A stretch of DNA of 64,000 bases from Delphinapterus leucas (Eukaryota > Chordata > Mammalia > Artiodactyla > Monodontidae). The notes under the pieces are model-generated. The model had not been told where the DNA came from. It saw only the letters and a program-made list of their open reading frames with translations, and searched no databases. A program made the translations under genes and the position numbers. The stretch lies in assembly GCF_002288925.2 (NCBI RefSeq), contig NW_022098058.1:1126021-1190020 (forward strand). Direction: 5' to 3'. Below are positions 1 to 11,831 of this stretch, one piece after another. Each line of letters starts with the position of its first letter. Positions within the stretch are counted from its first letter, which is position 1.

Positions 1-2765
1 CCTCTGTGCCTTGACCCAGATCAGGCCAGGCCCACTTCATCCCATTTTTTTCATCTGACCACCCGCAGACCTTCCTAACAGAAAACCACTCCCGGCCCCC
101 TCACCCATTGGGAAGATTCCCTGAATACCATCCCCCAACTGACCCCAGCCCTGAAATTTGCTGGGCTGTCTTCTTGGTAAAGGCCGTCAGTGCCTAAGTA
201 TTCTGTAAGATCTAGAAGGCAGTAAAACACCGACGTTTTTCCTCAGAAGGACCTCAGGCCAGAGCAGAAGGAACTTTGGAAGTTCTGAGAGTCATCCATC
301 TGGCCTGGCTCCCTGCCTGTCTTGCAGCAGAGGTGACAAGCTCAGCAAGGTGGGTGAAGCTCCCAAGGAGTGGGTTCCTCGGGGCTGCCTCATGGTGCTG
401 CGTGCAAACTCCACATCAGCCCAGGTGGCGAGCAGGCTGGCAACCATGATGGGCTTAGGGGTAGAGTGAGTCCAGGACCATCAAATTCTGTCATTAATGC
501 GCTGGGATAACTTCATCAGCTGACGCCCCCTCACTGGACTGTAAGCTTCTTGAGGCCAGGGTTCATTCACATAGTGAGCCAATCCGTTTTTCTTTTTAAT
601 CAAACCATTGACTGAGTCTTAATCTATGCCGGGCATGGTGCTAGGTAAGAGGGGTGCATTGATGGGTAACGTGGACACAAACCCTGCCCTCATGGGCTGA
701 GAAACAGAAGTGCTACAAGTTGAAATGTGTTATATAGGCACAGATGAGCAGAGACAAGAACAGGAGAGCGGACCTACATAGGGTGTCAAGGAAGGCTTCT
801 TGAAGGTGACATTTACAATACCATTTAAAGGAATATGGGCTTTATTATGAAAAATTCTCCTGGATAAGTTCCAGACTCTGCACAATGGCTTAAGATCTTT
901 TATAACCTGGCTCCTGCCGGCCTGTGGGGCCTCCTCCCTCACCATTCTCTCGTCACATGCAACACTGCAGGCATACAGAACGCTTTTCATTTTATTGCAT
1001 GCTCCAGGCCTAGCACATTCTTTGCCCGCTCTCACCTGGCTGACCCAGTTCATCCTTCAGGCCTCAGTCAAGTCACCGTGTTTCCTCCAGGAAGCCTTTC
1101 TTGACCTCCCTACATTGGCTCCAGGGCCCCTACTCCTAGAACTGCTTCTTTCCTCCTCCCTGTCTCAGGGGTTACTCCTGGTCAGGTTACATCCCTACCC
1201 CTCAGCCCAGGGCCTGGCCCAGGACAGATGCTCAGTAACCATTTGGTGAATGAATGTTGTCCACTGTGATGAGACCCTCAACCAAATCCTCCTTTTTGGC
1301 TTTGAAAACGCCTCCAAAATTACCATGTAATTAGTAGTTTTCCTTTCTCATGGGGATGAGGATTAATCACAAATGGGATTAAGAAAAGTGTGGTTATTGT
1401 ATGTAGTGCTTTGGTAAGTATGCTAAGATCTGTACGTGCCTTCCCAGAGCACTAATTATATATATTGCAGCAAGAAAAGAAAACTGGTAATGGCTGCAAA
1501 AGCGATCAAGTTGAAAAGCTCCTCTTTGTCTAAAAAGTGTGCTTGCTGGTTGTAGGATCTCTGTTACAGATCAGGGACAGACTGGCTCCAGGTGCCTCAG
1601 ATGAGATTAGAGAGCTGTGGCCCGGTGTTTCTATGCAGAGAAGTGTTGCAGAGAAACAAGGAGGCTGGAACGTTTCCCTTCTTTGAAGCTGCTGCCCAAA
1701 TATGCCCACAGAACTAAAGCGAGGCAAGAGTCCAGGAACGCTCTGACAATGAAAAGACTAACTCCCCTGTAGGCATCTGGCTGAAAGCAGTGTGGGTAAT
1801 ACCTAAACATACAGCTGTGTGTTGTCCTGGATTGGGAAGAAAGAAAGAGTAGGAGCCCTTTGGTTTTTGTCAGTTGGTGTTCTGAATTTTCTGTCTTCAC
1901 AGAAATGTTCTATTTTCACCGTATTTTAAGGTCTTAGCCTGGGGAAGGTAGTCAGCCCTGAGTCTGATAAGATTGTAAAATATTTCTCCCAAAACCCAGT
2001 GTAGCACCAGGTACGCAGAGGTGCCCAACTAGCACCTGTTGGCCTGGTGTGGAGCTCTCAAAGAAAGTGAACAAACTTTGCCAGGAACAGAGAACTCTAG
2101 ATGGTAGGGGACAAGGAAGTGTCATTCTCAGCTTAAGAGGTTGAGGTGGGGATTATCCACCCCCTGCTGCCTGAGATGGGCTTGCAGCTCACCTGGCCAA
2201 TGACAGCGTTACATACATCTCCTAATCGATGTGATTAGTTCACCAGACCCAAGCCTCAGGAGGAGACGTAATTCTTGGACTTGTGTTAAAACATTTGGGA
2301 AGGAGGAGCTCTTTTTCCACTGGGAATGGCGAGAGAACAGGCTCTAAACTGGTGTTACCAGATGCCTCTTTGAAACTACCAAGGGAGAGGCTGCCTGAGA
2401 ATGAAGCCAATGTAGAAGAAAGCAGCCAGGGGCTGGGAATTGCAGGACTGAGTCCTGATGATAATAGTTGAACTCCTGGATCCAGCTATACCTAAAGCTA
2501 TGATCCCAGACTTTATTTAGTTAAAACTAAACTCCCAATTGGCTTAAGCCAGTTTGAGTTGTATTTCCGTCCCTTATAAACCAAGACAGTCTTGACTGAT
2601 GTACCTATCCCTCGTATAAGGCTGGAGCGAAGCTCAAATGAGAAAATATATATGGGAGTACAGACTAAAAAGCAGTAAGAAAATCAAAGGGTTTCTTACT
2701 GTTCTGGTTCAACAGTAACAACAACAACGATGATAATAATAATATTAAGAAGAATGGAATCTTAC
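1..2765 (-). other. SRGAP3 intron 17 (partial)
   Basis: This is the 5' part of the intron after the exon at 2766. I looked for the following coding exon (CDSPHSEP-like sequence) on the minus strand and did not find it. It holds an L2 fragment near 1000-1255 and a short CAA/GAT/AAT-rich tract near 2713-2750. Nothing else is recognisable. Confidence 0.85.
1000..1255 (+). repeat. L2 LINE fragment, 3' part
   Basis: The text has the L2 3' signature: TTTCCTCCAGGAAGCC near 1080, then a tail of the type GCCTGG..CAG..GCTCAGTAACCATTTG ending TGAATGAATG. Confidence 0.7.
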
Positions 2766-2993
2766 CAATATTCTTCCCCTCCAGCCATGCATTTTTCATA
2801 CACAGGTCCCTCTAGCTCCCGGGGGCTGGGGAAGATGGCTTCATGGTGGATGATGATGGTTTTGATGACTTCGTTGACATGTGCCTGGCAGGACACAGGG
2901 TCTTGCCCATCGGGGATGTGCATGAGGGTGGGCCCGAAGCAGATGGCCAGGTTGTAGGGATCCATCATGTTCTCGTCACTATATTGCGAGAGG
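2766..2993 (-). CDS. SRGAP3: SRGAP3 exon (about exon 17): end of RhoGAP domain, residues ~640-716
   Basis: The 228-nt exon completes a histidine and encodes LSQYSDENMMDPYNLAICFG, PTLMHIPDGQ, and on through VNEVIKTIIIHHEAIFPSPR to GGEEY, with two bases of the next cysteine codon. NMMDPYNLAICFGPTL is the asparagine-containing NLA..FGP motif of RhoGAP domains; the asparagine helps position the GTPase. QAHVNEV has valine where I recall isoleucine in human. The acceptor is TTCTTGTAG and the donor is TATTG|GTAAGA. The following exon, leading to the SH3 domain, lies outside the window, so the protein is cut here. Confidence 0.96.
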
Positions 2994-3193
2994 CTACAAG
3001 AAAGGAGTACCCACAAGTCACCAGGGAAAGGTGAATCCTCCCCCGTGGTTTCTTTCTCTTGGGGGCTCTACTCACGTTCAGGAGGGTCCCATGTTCTAGG
3101 AACAATTGTACCTACAAACCTCAGGACACCCCCTCCCAAAGGAGGCCAGGGCTGAGTCAAAGAGGGGGTCCCCCCCTTGGCTTGGCAACTCAC

Positions 3194-3299
3194 TGGTTGA
3201 GGAAAGCGAAGAGGTATCTCATGACCACGATGACCACGCGGGGAAGGGTGATGAGGATTTGTTGGATCTGGTGCACCCTCTCAGCTGGGTTCTCCAGTT
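3194..3299 (-). CDS. SRGAP3: SRGAP3 exon (about exon 16): RhoGAP core, residues ~605-640
   Basis: The 106-nt exon completes a lysine and encodes LENPAERVHQIQQILITLPR, then VVIVVMRYLFAFLN and two bases of a histidine codon. The motif LP.....M.YL..FL..L is the helix common to RhoGAP domains. ILITLPR has isoleucine where I recall valine in human. The acceptor is TATGTTACAG and the donor is AACCA|GTGAGT. Phase runs 1 to 2. The next intron is only 200 bp (2994-3193). Confidence 0.96.
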
Positions 3300-3410
3300 C
3301 TGTAACATAAAGGGACTTTTCAGGGCGCCTTTCATCATCAGAGAGCCAAGTAGCTGACATCTGTGAGTCCCACCTGTGAGATCAGCCCATGTGGTTCAGG
3401 GGGAGGCAGG

Positions 3411-3736
3411 TTTTTTGTTTTGTTTTAATTTATTTATTTATTTATTTATTTTTGGCTGTGTTGGGTCTTCGTTGCTGCACATGGGCTTTCTCTAGTTGCG
3501 GCAAGCAGGGGCTACTCTTGGTTGTGGTGTGCGGGCTTCTCATCGCGGTGGCTTCTCTTGTTGTGGAGCACGGGCTCTAGGCACGCGGACTTCAGTAGTT
3601 GTGGCACATGGGCTCAGTAGTTGTGGTGCACGGGCTTAGTTGCTCCGCGGCATCCGGGATCTTCCCAGATCAGAGATCAAACCGTGTCCCCTGCATTGGC
3701 AGGCAGATTCTTAACCACTGCACCACCAGGGAAGCC
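3411..3736 (-). mobile_element. CHR SINE, old form (tRNA-derived)
   Basis: Read on the minus strand it begins GGGCTTCCCTGGTGGTGCAG, with a tRNA-like head, a body of GCACGTG..CACAACTA-type repeats and a tail of AAATA repeats. A 13-bp target-site duplication (CAGGGGGAGGCAG) is visible at 3397-3409 and 3737-3749. Confidence 0.9.
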
Positions 3737-4119
3737 CAGGGGGAGGCAGTTTTACTCTCAGTTCCAGGGATGGAAATGTGACCCTGGCCTAGCCAATCAG
3801 AGCATCAAATTCCCCTAGCCACAGGGCTGGGCCCAGGAAGGGGTCCATGGCCTAATCAGAACAAATCAGGGTCGATCCTTGGGACTCAGCTGGAGAAACC
3901 TAGAGAGAAATTCCCTCTTGAAACTGGGTAGAGGAGCAGCTGGGGGCTCCCAGGAAAGAAGACGGTGTCCGGGAGTGCAGTCGCCACAGAGCTGGAGGGG
4001 ACAGATTCCTGAAGATGTCGTGTGAGGTCTGAGTCCAGCTGGGCCTTAACTTTTCAGATATATGAGCCACTACATTCCCGTTTACGGGTTAAGTCAGTGT
4101 AAGCTGAGTTTCTGTCACC

Positions 4120-4245
4120 TGTAGCCTATGAGTCCTGATGAACACAGGCAGGGACCAGGTTTTATTAGACTCTTTAAAAACACCAGCTGCAGCACAGGCC
4201 TGGCACAGAGTAGGTGCTCAGGAAATGAGCACTGAATAAATAACC
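4120..4245 (+). repeat. L2-like 3' tail
   Basis: The phrase GCACAGGCCTGGCACAGAGT followed by AGGTGCTCAGGAAATG and AATAAATAA is the usual end of an L2 element. Confidence 0.5.
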
Positions 4246-5210
4246 ACCTCCTGAGCTGTATATTGGTCAAAGAGCCTGGTGATTCCTGGGCTCTTGTCTC
4301 TGACCCCCATTTTCAGGTCAACCCTAGAGATACAGACATTTAATCAGTCAGGCCAGAGTTGGGGGCAGCAAATTGGGCTTGGTAAGGAGAAAAAAGTGCT
4401 TTGTGGGCTTTTCTCTGTAGGGAGAGAAAGCTCAGGCCAAGAGTGAGCCACCAAAGCTCCAATGATCATCTGCAGGGCTCATGCATAAACCCATGTCAGT
4501 TTCTTTTTCAGAGAAAAACATGTTTTTCTCACTCAGCCCCTCCTCTCTCCAGCCTCCAGATCCTGTCAGCATGTTCCTTTTAAAACACAGCTTTCCCCTT
4601 TCTCCTCTGTATCCAAGGCCCTTCATGATGCAGCTTCAACCACCCTTGCCTGCTTCATCTCCCAGCTGCCACCCCTTCTCCAAGTATCTGAAGATGATTG
4701 AGAGCCATGTTTCTCAGATGAAGCGGGAGTGCACCTCTGGGGCACTTACAAATATGTGGGGCATTCTCTGGGGTTGTTGCAGTGACTGGAGGGTGCCACT
4801 GGCATTTGGGATCCAGGGGCCAAGGTGCTAAGGGTCCTGAATGTGTGGGACACACAACAAGGCACTGCTCTACCCGAAGTGCCAGTAGTGCCCCGCAGAA
4901 GAACTGTGCCGGGCCACCTTAGCCACCCCCCATCCCTCCACCCAAACACACAAAGGCTCTCCTGCTCCAGGTTTTTGCACACACTGGTGATCTCTCTTCT
5001 TCACCTGGCATGCTCCAGCCTACCTTCAAGGTCTGGCCCCTCACCAAGGCCTCCACACAGAGTGGAAGGCTCTGGCACACATATCGAGTCCACTGCCCCC
5101 CATACAGGCCCCTCCATGTCCTCGGCCTCAGTCGCACTGCCCTAGACCACCTCCACTACTGTTTATTGTTACTGTTTTCTTAAATACATTTCTTTAAAAA
5201 AGGAGACCTT

Positions 5211-5418
5211 GGGCTTCCCTGGTGGCACAGTGGTTGAGAGTCCACCTGCCGACGCAGGGGACACGGGTTCATGCCCCGGTCCGGGAAGATCCCACATGCC
5301 GCGGAGCGGCTGGGCCTGTGACCCATGGCCGCTGAGCCTGTGCATCCGGAGCCTGTGCTCCGCAACAGGAGAGGCCACAGCAGTGAGAGGCCCACGTACC
5401 GCAAAAGAAAAAAAAAAA
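5211..5418 (+). mobile_element. CHR SINE, young form (cetacean type)
   Basis: It starts GGGCTTCCCTGGTGGCACAG and ends in GTACCGCAAAAG plus poly-A. The tRNA-derived head contains pol III A- and B-box-like sequence. The target-site duplication AGGAGACCTT / AGGAGACCGT flanks it at 5201 and 5419. Confidence 0.92.
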
Positions 5419-6269
5419 AGGAGACCGTACCTCACTCTGTAAAGGAGAAACCAGGATCACTTGCCATAATTAGAAGGTAACATAAAAAGAGGTACAATGA
5501 AAGCAAAACAATGCTAACAAATTATAGGTAGACATTGTTTTATACAAAAGTTTCTGAGACTGAGGCCCTGCTCTCTCTGTTTAGCAGGGAGATTGACTTG
5601 TACGTTGGGGGCAGAGGGGCTGTCACTCCTTGATGTAACCAAGGCTTTGGGAGGGAACTGAGGAGGGACTTTTCCTCTCACACTGTTATTCAAGGTACAC
5701 AATGCCATGACCTTGTACCAGGGGCCAAACACCTTGTCCGCTCAGGAACTGGTCTATTGGAGCTTCTGGAAATACTGGCTGAGCAAGTGACACGGGGCTC
5801 AGACAGGGATGGGCTTCTGTGGCCTGGGATTTCTGAGAGGTGGTCTGGAGCCTGAAGTGGATCAGGAAAGATGAGCAGGAAGTAGTGGGGGGCAGAAGAG
5901 TGGAGGAAGCGCCTTTCACACAAGACAAATAAGAGGGTTCAAGCCTCCCTAGGCTCTTGTCACCTCCTGGGGCACTTCCCTGGCTGCAAATATCCCTCAG
6001 AACATTGTGAGAAGCATCCCTAGTGAAACGGGGTGTGGGGCAACTTTTCTGTAACTCAAAGAGTTTATTTAAAAAAAAAAAGAGTTTATTCCAAAATACT
6101 AACATTCTAATATTCTAAAATTAAAAGTTTATTTAAAAAAATACTCCCAAAAGATTGCCGTGGATTTTGGCATCTTACAGTCAAGGTGCCTTTACTTCAG
6201 CCCCTAGATTGGGCTCCTGCCTTTATCCACAGAAATACTAGTCAAGAAGGACTCTCATGGCTAGTGATG

Positions 6270-6790
6270 TCAGAGGAAGCCCACAATCAACTTATTTTCA
6301 TCATTTCCCTGTTTGCCATATTGCTGACCTGACTCCCAAACCTTCCATGGCTCCCTGTAACCCAAGGGGAAAAGCTCTGGAATCCTTGCAAGGCATTCAA
6401 GGTCTTCCCTTTCTTGCTCCATCAGACCCTTCCAGCATCTTACACCATGTACTGGCTGGGACACCCTCCTGCTGGTCCCATTGATCTGTGTGTCCCCAAC
6501 CCTTCCTAGGATCCCTGAGTCCACTCCTCCCCGAAGACTCTACTCACATCATTCTCCCTCAGCTGTGATCTGAGAAACCAAGGCTCCCTCTGCCTCTTCT
6601 CTTCTGAGCTCCTCCTATACCCAGAGGTGTACCATGCCCATGAGTCCTTCTATTATAAACAATCTTGTTATTTCCACAACTAGGTTTTAAGTTCCATGAA
6701 GACAAGAGTCATATGGCTTCTTTCAAGGCACCCCTCCCCTGCAGCGATGAGCCTGGAGTGCAGCTTCAATAAAGATTGGTCAAGAAATTG
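6270..6790 (+). repeat. L2 LINE fragment
   Basis: Typical L2 phrases are present: CTTCCATGGCTCCCTGTAAC, GGCATTCAAGGTCTTCC, and a 3' part with GTTCCATGAAGACAAG and CAATAAAGA. Confidence 0.6.
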
Positions 6791-6815
6791 ATCATTCCAC
6801 CTGGGAAATACTTAC

Positions 6816-6950
6816 TAATAGTAGATATCAAATCTTGAAACCTTTCCTTAGGAAAGAGTGGGTTTTCCAGTCCTCGGAAATACAGTTTTAAAACGCCAGC
6901 GACTGAATTGATATCTCGTTCATTTTGATCATCCACAAGCGGGTCTTCAC
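6816..6950 (-). CDS. SRGAP3: SRGAP3 exon (about exon 15): RhoGAP core, residues ~560-605
   Basis: The 135-nt exon encodes GEDPLVDDQNERDINSVAG, then VLKLYFRGLENPLFPKERF and QDLISTI, with the first base of a lysine codon. VLKLYFRGL..PLFP is the second conserved RhoGAP block, which forms the GTPase-binding surface near the arginine finger. The acceptor is TTCCCCTTAG and the donor is ATTA|GTAAGT. It is phase 1 to 1 and divisible by three. Oppositely oriented CHR SINEs lie 1.4 kb and 1.6 kb to either side (5211 and 8530). Confidence 0.96.
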
Positions 6951-7189
6951 CTAAGGGGAAACAGGAGATGACGATTCAGCTCGGTAAGGGGGCAGGGTGT
7001 GTGCAGATGGCGGAAGAGGTGACCTGGCCCAGCCTGAACTGGAGGACAGATGTGACAGCCTCCGCCATACAGCATGCTTAGGGTGCTCCCTGCAGCGGAT
7101 TCTGAAACTGCTCCAATCTCTAACAACGCTGTAGAATTAAAATAATGAACATCCGTCACCCTACACTTACACTCATCTTGCCATATTTG

Positions 7190-8480
7190 CTCTCCCTCCC
7201 TTTCTCTACTTATATTTAGTACTGCTCAATTATTTGAGAGTGTTTTGTAGACATTACAACACATCACTGCTAAATACTTCAACACATTCCTCCTCAGCAT
7301 AAGGCTATTCCCCTACGTAACCGTGTATCACACCTAAGAAAATTAACAGGAGTTCCAAAACACCGTCACAGGCTTTACCCAAACATTCCCCATTGTCGCA
7401 CGTCCTTCATAGAACTTTTCAAACACTAAGATCTAATCAGTGTTCACACAATTCATTCAGTTGTTATGCTTCGTTAGTCTTTTGAATGCAAAACAGACCC
7501 CAACATTTTTTATTGTTAGTTTGTTTTTCATAATATTGACTTTTATTGAAGAGTCCAGGCCAACTGCCTTGTAGAATGCCTCACGTTCAGAATCTGTCTG
7601 ATTGCTTCCTCATGACTAGAGTCAGGTTAAATATTGTGGCCAAGAATACTATGTGGGTAATGCTTGATCACTGGATTAAGGTGGTGGCCTCTGGATCTCT
7701 ACACTGTAAAGGTATATTTTCTCCTTTGTAATAACAAGTATAAAATATAAAATATTTTTGTAAACAATAAGTGATCTATGTGCATGTCATCATGCTTAAC
7801 ATATTTTACCCAGTGCTTTGAGCATCCAATGATAACTTTTGCCCAAATCAATTATTACCCTGCGGTTCTAACAAAATGGTGATTTTCTGATTCTGTCATT
7901 CCATCTACAATTACTAGGTGGCATTCTTCCCTAAAGAAGAGCTTTCTCCGTGTTCCCTCCACCCTCCTATTTTTTTTAAAACATTTTATGGGCTTGTTTT
8001 TATAATTTTTAATTAAAGTGTTATACCCGCTACATCACTATTCATTGGGGTGCTCAGATTGTCCCCAAATTTGGCCAGGGGGAGTCCTTTCTTATGTCCT
8101 TTGATGCGACCTCTATTGAGCACTTAATTGCTTTCTGGCATAAAAGATGTCCCTGAATCACCTGGTACTTTCCTTGACCTAGACCTGGAATAAAAAACTT
8201 CTCTAAGGAGCTTTGTTTGCTTTTTGCAGGGCATGGTATTTAGAAACCAAGATCTAGGTTCTAGGTGTGCTCATTGCTACAGGAGTGTCATAAAGAACAT
8301 CTAGGCTCTTTCTGTACATAGAGCTAGAATATACATATTTTTTTTTCACAAGTTCACACTGATATTTCTAATTCATGTTTAAGGTACAATGTTTTCTTTA
8401 CCTTCATTTATTTTGTATTTTCATTTCGTTTTTCTTACAGTGAAAATCTTGTTCTGAATAGTATTTATAATTGATATTTT
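7190..8480 (-). repeat. Old L1-type LINE fragments
   Basis: A/T-rich sequence with phrases common to old mammalian L1 elements, such as CAGATTGTCCCCAAATTTGG, GGTATTTAGAAACCAAGATC and GGTGTGCTCATTGCTAC. Exact subfamily and orientation are uncertain. Confidence 0.5.
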
Positions 8481-8529
8481 AATGTGTCTGCCTTATCCTA
8501 CAATATACATAAAATAGTTTCAGATTTTT

Positions 8530-8744
8530 TTGTTTTTGTTTTTGTTTTTTTTGCGGTACACGGGCCTCTCACTGTTGTGTCCTCTCCCGTTGCGGAGCAC
8601 AGGCTCTGGACGCGCAGGCTCAGCAGCCATGGCTCATGGGCCCAGCCGCTCTGCGGCATGTGGGATCCTCCCGGACCGGGGCACGAACCCGTGTCCCCTG
8701 CATCGGCAGGCAGACCCTCACCCACTGCGCCACCAGGGAAGCCC
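8530..8744 (-). mobile_element. CHR SINE, young form
   Basis: On the minus strand it runs from GGGCTTCCCTGGTGGCGCAG to GTACCGCAAAA and an A/C-rich tail. The target-site duplication TAGTTTCAGATTTTT is exact at 8515-8529 and 8745-8759. It lies inside older LINE sequence. Confidence 0.93.
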
Positions 8745-8839
8745 TAGTTTCAGATTTTTAATAACCATATCACCACTAGTAATAAACCTACTACATAAAA
8801 ATTAACGTTTATTTGCAGGGCTTTTTTTGTTTTTTAGGC

Positions 8840-9110
8840 CCTCAGAATGTATCCCACTAAAGACATATGATCGGAAGACAGAAAGTAGATTAGTGGTTGC
8901 CTAGGGATGGGGGCTGGGGTGTAAGTGGTACAGGGAGTGACTATAAATGGGTACAGGGTTCCTTTTAGGGGTGGTGAGAATTTTCTGAAATTAGATTATG
9001 GTGATGATGTACAAATCTATAAATATACTAGAAACTACTAAAATATATACTTTAAAAAATGGATGAGCCTTATGGTATGTAATTCAATAGAGCTTTTAAA
9101 AAAGCGTATG
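8840..9110 (+). repeat. Old L1 3' region
   Basis: Contains GACAGAAAGTAGATTAGTGG, GGTTGCCTAGGGATGGGGG and TTATGGTGATGATG, phrases of old L1 3' ends in plus orientation. Confidence 0.6.
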
Positions 9111-9289
9111 ACCAGAGCACATGTTGAAAAGTTACTCTCTGTATGGTTGTCAGTCTGATATACAGCTTATTTGTTTCTATTTATATTCAATTTTAGGGAG
9201 TTAATTTTTTTAGAAATCCTTTTTTTTAAAAGTATGCAATTTTGAAAATATAAAGCATCCACATGTTCCAGGAGTCCTAACGAGATAAA

Positions 9290-9920
9290 AAGTTGCTTGC
9301 AGAGAAGCCCTGTTCTTATTCTTCTCTCCCTACACCTTACATTTAACCATTTTCATTAGTCTCTGGTTTGTCCTGCTAATCTTTCTTTCTGCAAAAATAA
9401 GCAAATACATATATACAATTTTTTTACCTTCCCTCATTTCTTACATAAAATGGAAGTAGCACACTCTGCTACTACATATACTTGTTTCTTCTCTAAACAG
9501 TAAATCCTAGAAATCCCTCCTTGTCAGTTCATACAGATCTTCCTCATTTTTTTTCTTTATGGCCGCAAACGACTCTATTTCATGGATAGACCATAATGTA
9601 GTCAACCAGTCTCCTATGGATTGACATTCCCATCTTTTGCTGTTACGAACACTGCCACAACAAATAACCTTGTACCTGTGTTTCTTATTCATAGAGGTGT
9701 GTCTCTGTGGTAGGTTCCTAGAAGTGGGATTACTGGGTCAAAGGGCAAACAAACGTGTAGTTTCATCAGATAAAGCCAAATTCTCCTCTGGTGGGGTGGC
9801 ACCATTTTCTCCTCCTCCCAGCAACATAGGAGAAGGCTGCTTTTCCATAGCCCTGCCCATGGAATGTCTTTTAAATTTTTGCCAATTGCACAGGGGAAAA
9901 TATCTCAGGAGAGCAGCACT
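9290..9920 (-). repeat. Old L1 fragment, ORF2 end/3' region
   Basis: Contains TTCCTAGAAGTGGGATTACT followed by GGGTCAAAGGGC, and TTTTGCCAATTGCAC. These are known from the minus strand of old L1 elements. Confidence 0.6.
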
Positions 9921-10112
9921 TTTCAGTTTAATGGGGGTTGCTGAGCTAGTTCACCACCAGGATTTCCATGGGGGACGTGAAAGGAAGCAGGCAGCAACCT
10001 GACACCTCCCTGAAGGTGCTGAGAGAGGTCTGCTCAGTGGGCTTCTCCTCCTCCTCCTGCCAGAACAGCCCAGAGCAATATAAGTCTGGTAAGCAATGAA
10101 GATCAGAACTGC

Positions 10113-10308
10113 GGGCTTCCCTGGTGGCGCAGTGGTTGAGAGTCCGCCTGCCGATGCAGGGGACGCGGGTTCGTGCCCCGTGCTCCGTGCCGGGAAGATC
10201 CCACATGCTGCGGAGCGGCTGGGCCCGTGAGCCATGGCCGCTGAGCCTGCGCGTCCGGAACCTGTGCTCCGCGACGGGAGAGGCCCGCGTACCGCAAAAA
10301 AAAAAAAA
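10113..10308 (+). mobile_element. CHR SINE, young form, rearranged
   Basis: Starts GGGCTTCCCTGGTGGCGCAG and ends GCGTACCGC plus poly-A. Compared with the copies at 5211 and 13123 it has extra sequence after TTCGTGCCCCG and lacks the CACA..AGTGAGA segment near the 3' end. Target-site duplication at 10101-10112 and 10309-10320 is imperfect (GATCAGAACTGC / GAGCGGAACTGC). Confidence 0.9.
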
Positions 10309-10790
10309 GAGCGGAACTGCAAATCCATACTTGGATCTCTATACTATGCCTCTGTGGGAAGAGAATGTGTGTCACTGCCAGGGCCTCTGCTGGCCCCAAC
10401 ATGCTTTAGTGCAAATTAGAGAAAGACACCCCACACACACACTTCCTGAACCAGGGCTTGTGGCTTCCAGGGCATGAGCCAGAGTTCAGCACATTCCTGT
10501 CCTCGTGGCTGAGTACTCTTGTGCATTGCCCAGCCTGAACGACTGTGTGTGGCAGCCCATGCATTGTGTTCCATAGGTCAACCTCCCAGATGTTCCCATA
10601 GGAGGAGATGAAAATGCTTCCCCACAGGGGTTCAATGTAAATGTCCCCAGCAATTCATGGCTGCTCTTCTCTTTACTGGTACTGGCCACTTGCCAGATTC
10701 TGTTCCCTCAGATCACTGTCTCCGGAAAACTCATTCTAAGCAATCTTCTGGGACCCACCAGCCTGCACTGAATCAATCTGGTTTTGCCTT

Positions 10791-10791
<1 letters not shown>

Positions 10792-10838
<47 letters not shown>

Positions 10839-10846
10839 ACACACAG
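10792..10846. repeat. CA dinucleotide microsatellite
   Basis: About 25 CA units with two CATACA interruptions. Likely polymorphic. Confidence 0.95.
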
Positions 10847-11463
10847 GCATAATGACTGATTGCTTAGAATGAGTTCCTCTAGGATTACCTTTTTTTCTCT
10901 AAATTAGTTTTTTCTTTAAATTTAACCTTCAGTTTTGAGTCACTTAGTTGCCTGTTGCATCAAATGATTCTTTGGTTTTACACGTTGCCTCCCAGTGATG
11001 CCAGATGGGATCAGTACAGCCCCAGATGCCAGTTGCTAATGCCTATAAAATACCATCTTCCCCAAAGGAGAATCATTTAAGAGTTCTTTGGACTTTATCT
11101 TCAAAAGTAGCCAAAGAATTCAAGTGACAGGTTATCCCAGAAAATCGTTTGCAGTTAGTGAACTTAGGGTATCAGTAAGAATATTCAGAATACCACACAC
11201 ACAGTTTAGGTGATCTTGGTATAGTGGTGGGACAGCAGTGATTATAAAATGAAAGTAAATAACGTACATGCTCTGTTGGGGGACACTAGAGGGAAACAGG
11301 TGTTCAGCCTAGAAAATCATTTCTCAGTGGATTTCCTATGAAGTCAATATGTCTTGGGTTTAACTTTGAAACAAATTTAAAAATTTAAAAACAGGAAGAA
11401 AAAAAAAAAAGGAAAATGCTTCCCCCACAAGACTTTCTCATGAGGAAGGAAGAGAGAAAACAT

Positions 11464-11496
<33 letters not shown>
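11464..11496. repeat. Poly-A followed by TA repeat
   Basis: A run of 17 A residues runs directly into eight TA units. Confidence 0.9.
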
Positions 11497-11499
11497 GCC

Positions 11500-11720
11500 T
11501 ATACTGATATAGCACTTTTCAAGTGAGAAGCACACTGGCATATGTGATCTCTCTTAATCCGCAAAACAGCACTGCATGGCACCAAGGGAGGCATGGTCCC
11601 AGCTCCACCACTCTCACCTGCAAGAAAGCTGAGGCCCCAACAAAAGAAACAACTTGCTCATGTAGTCAAAAACAGACACCAGCAGCTCCCAGGTCTCGTA
11701 ATGCCTGGGAGATATTCCTT
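11500..11720 (-). repeat. MIR-like SINE
   Basis: It has TAGCACTTTTCAAG..GTGATCTC and a later GAGGCCC..AACTTGCTCATG..TCAAAA, matching a diverged MIR in minus orientation. Confidence 0.45.
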
Positions 11721-11769
11721 CTTCTACCTGTGGTTTTCAATTCTATCTGCTGCCTGTCTGCCTGCATGC

Positions 11770-11831
11770 CTATCTATCTATCTATCATCTATCATCTTCC
11801 TTCCTTCCCTCCCTCTCTCCCTCCTTCCTTT
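11770..11831. repeat. TATC and TTCC/CTCC tetranucleotide tract
   Basis: Four TATC units, two ATCATCT steps, then an interrupted pyrimidine tract of CTTC/CCTC units. Confidence 0.85.

Larger units (their letters stand above)
3300..6815 (-). other. SRGAP3 intron 15
   Basis: The intron lies between the RhoGAP exons at 6816 and 3299. It holds an old-form CHR SINE, a young CHR SINE and L2 pieces (about 4120-4245 and 6270-6790). The rest, including 5430-6260, shows only an A/T-rich tract near 6065-6140 and no coding signal. Confidence 0.85.

Noticed and set aside
1..2765. Search for the next SRGAP3 exon and SH3 domain
   Set aside because: No sequence resembling CDSPHSEP or the SH3 AKFDY motif was found on the minus strand, so the exons lie outside the window.
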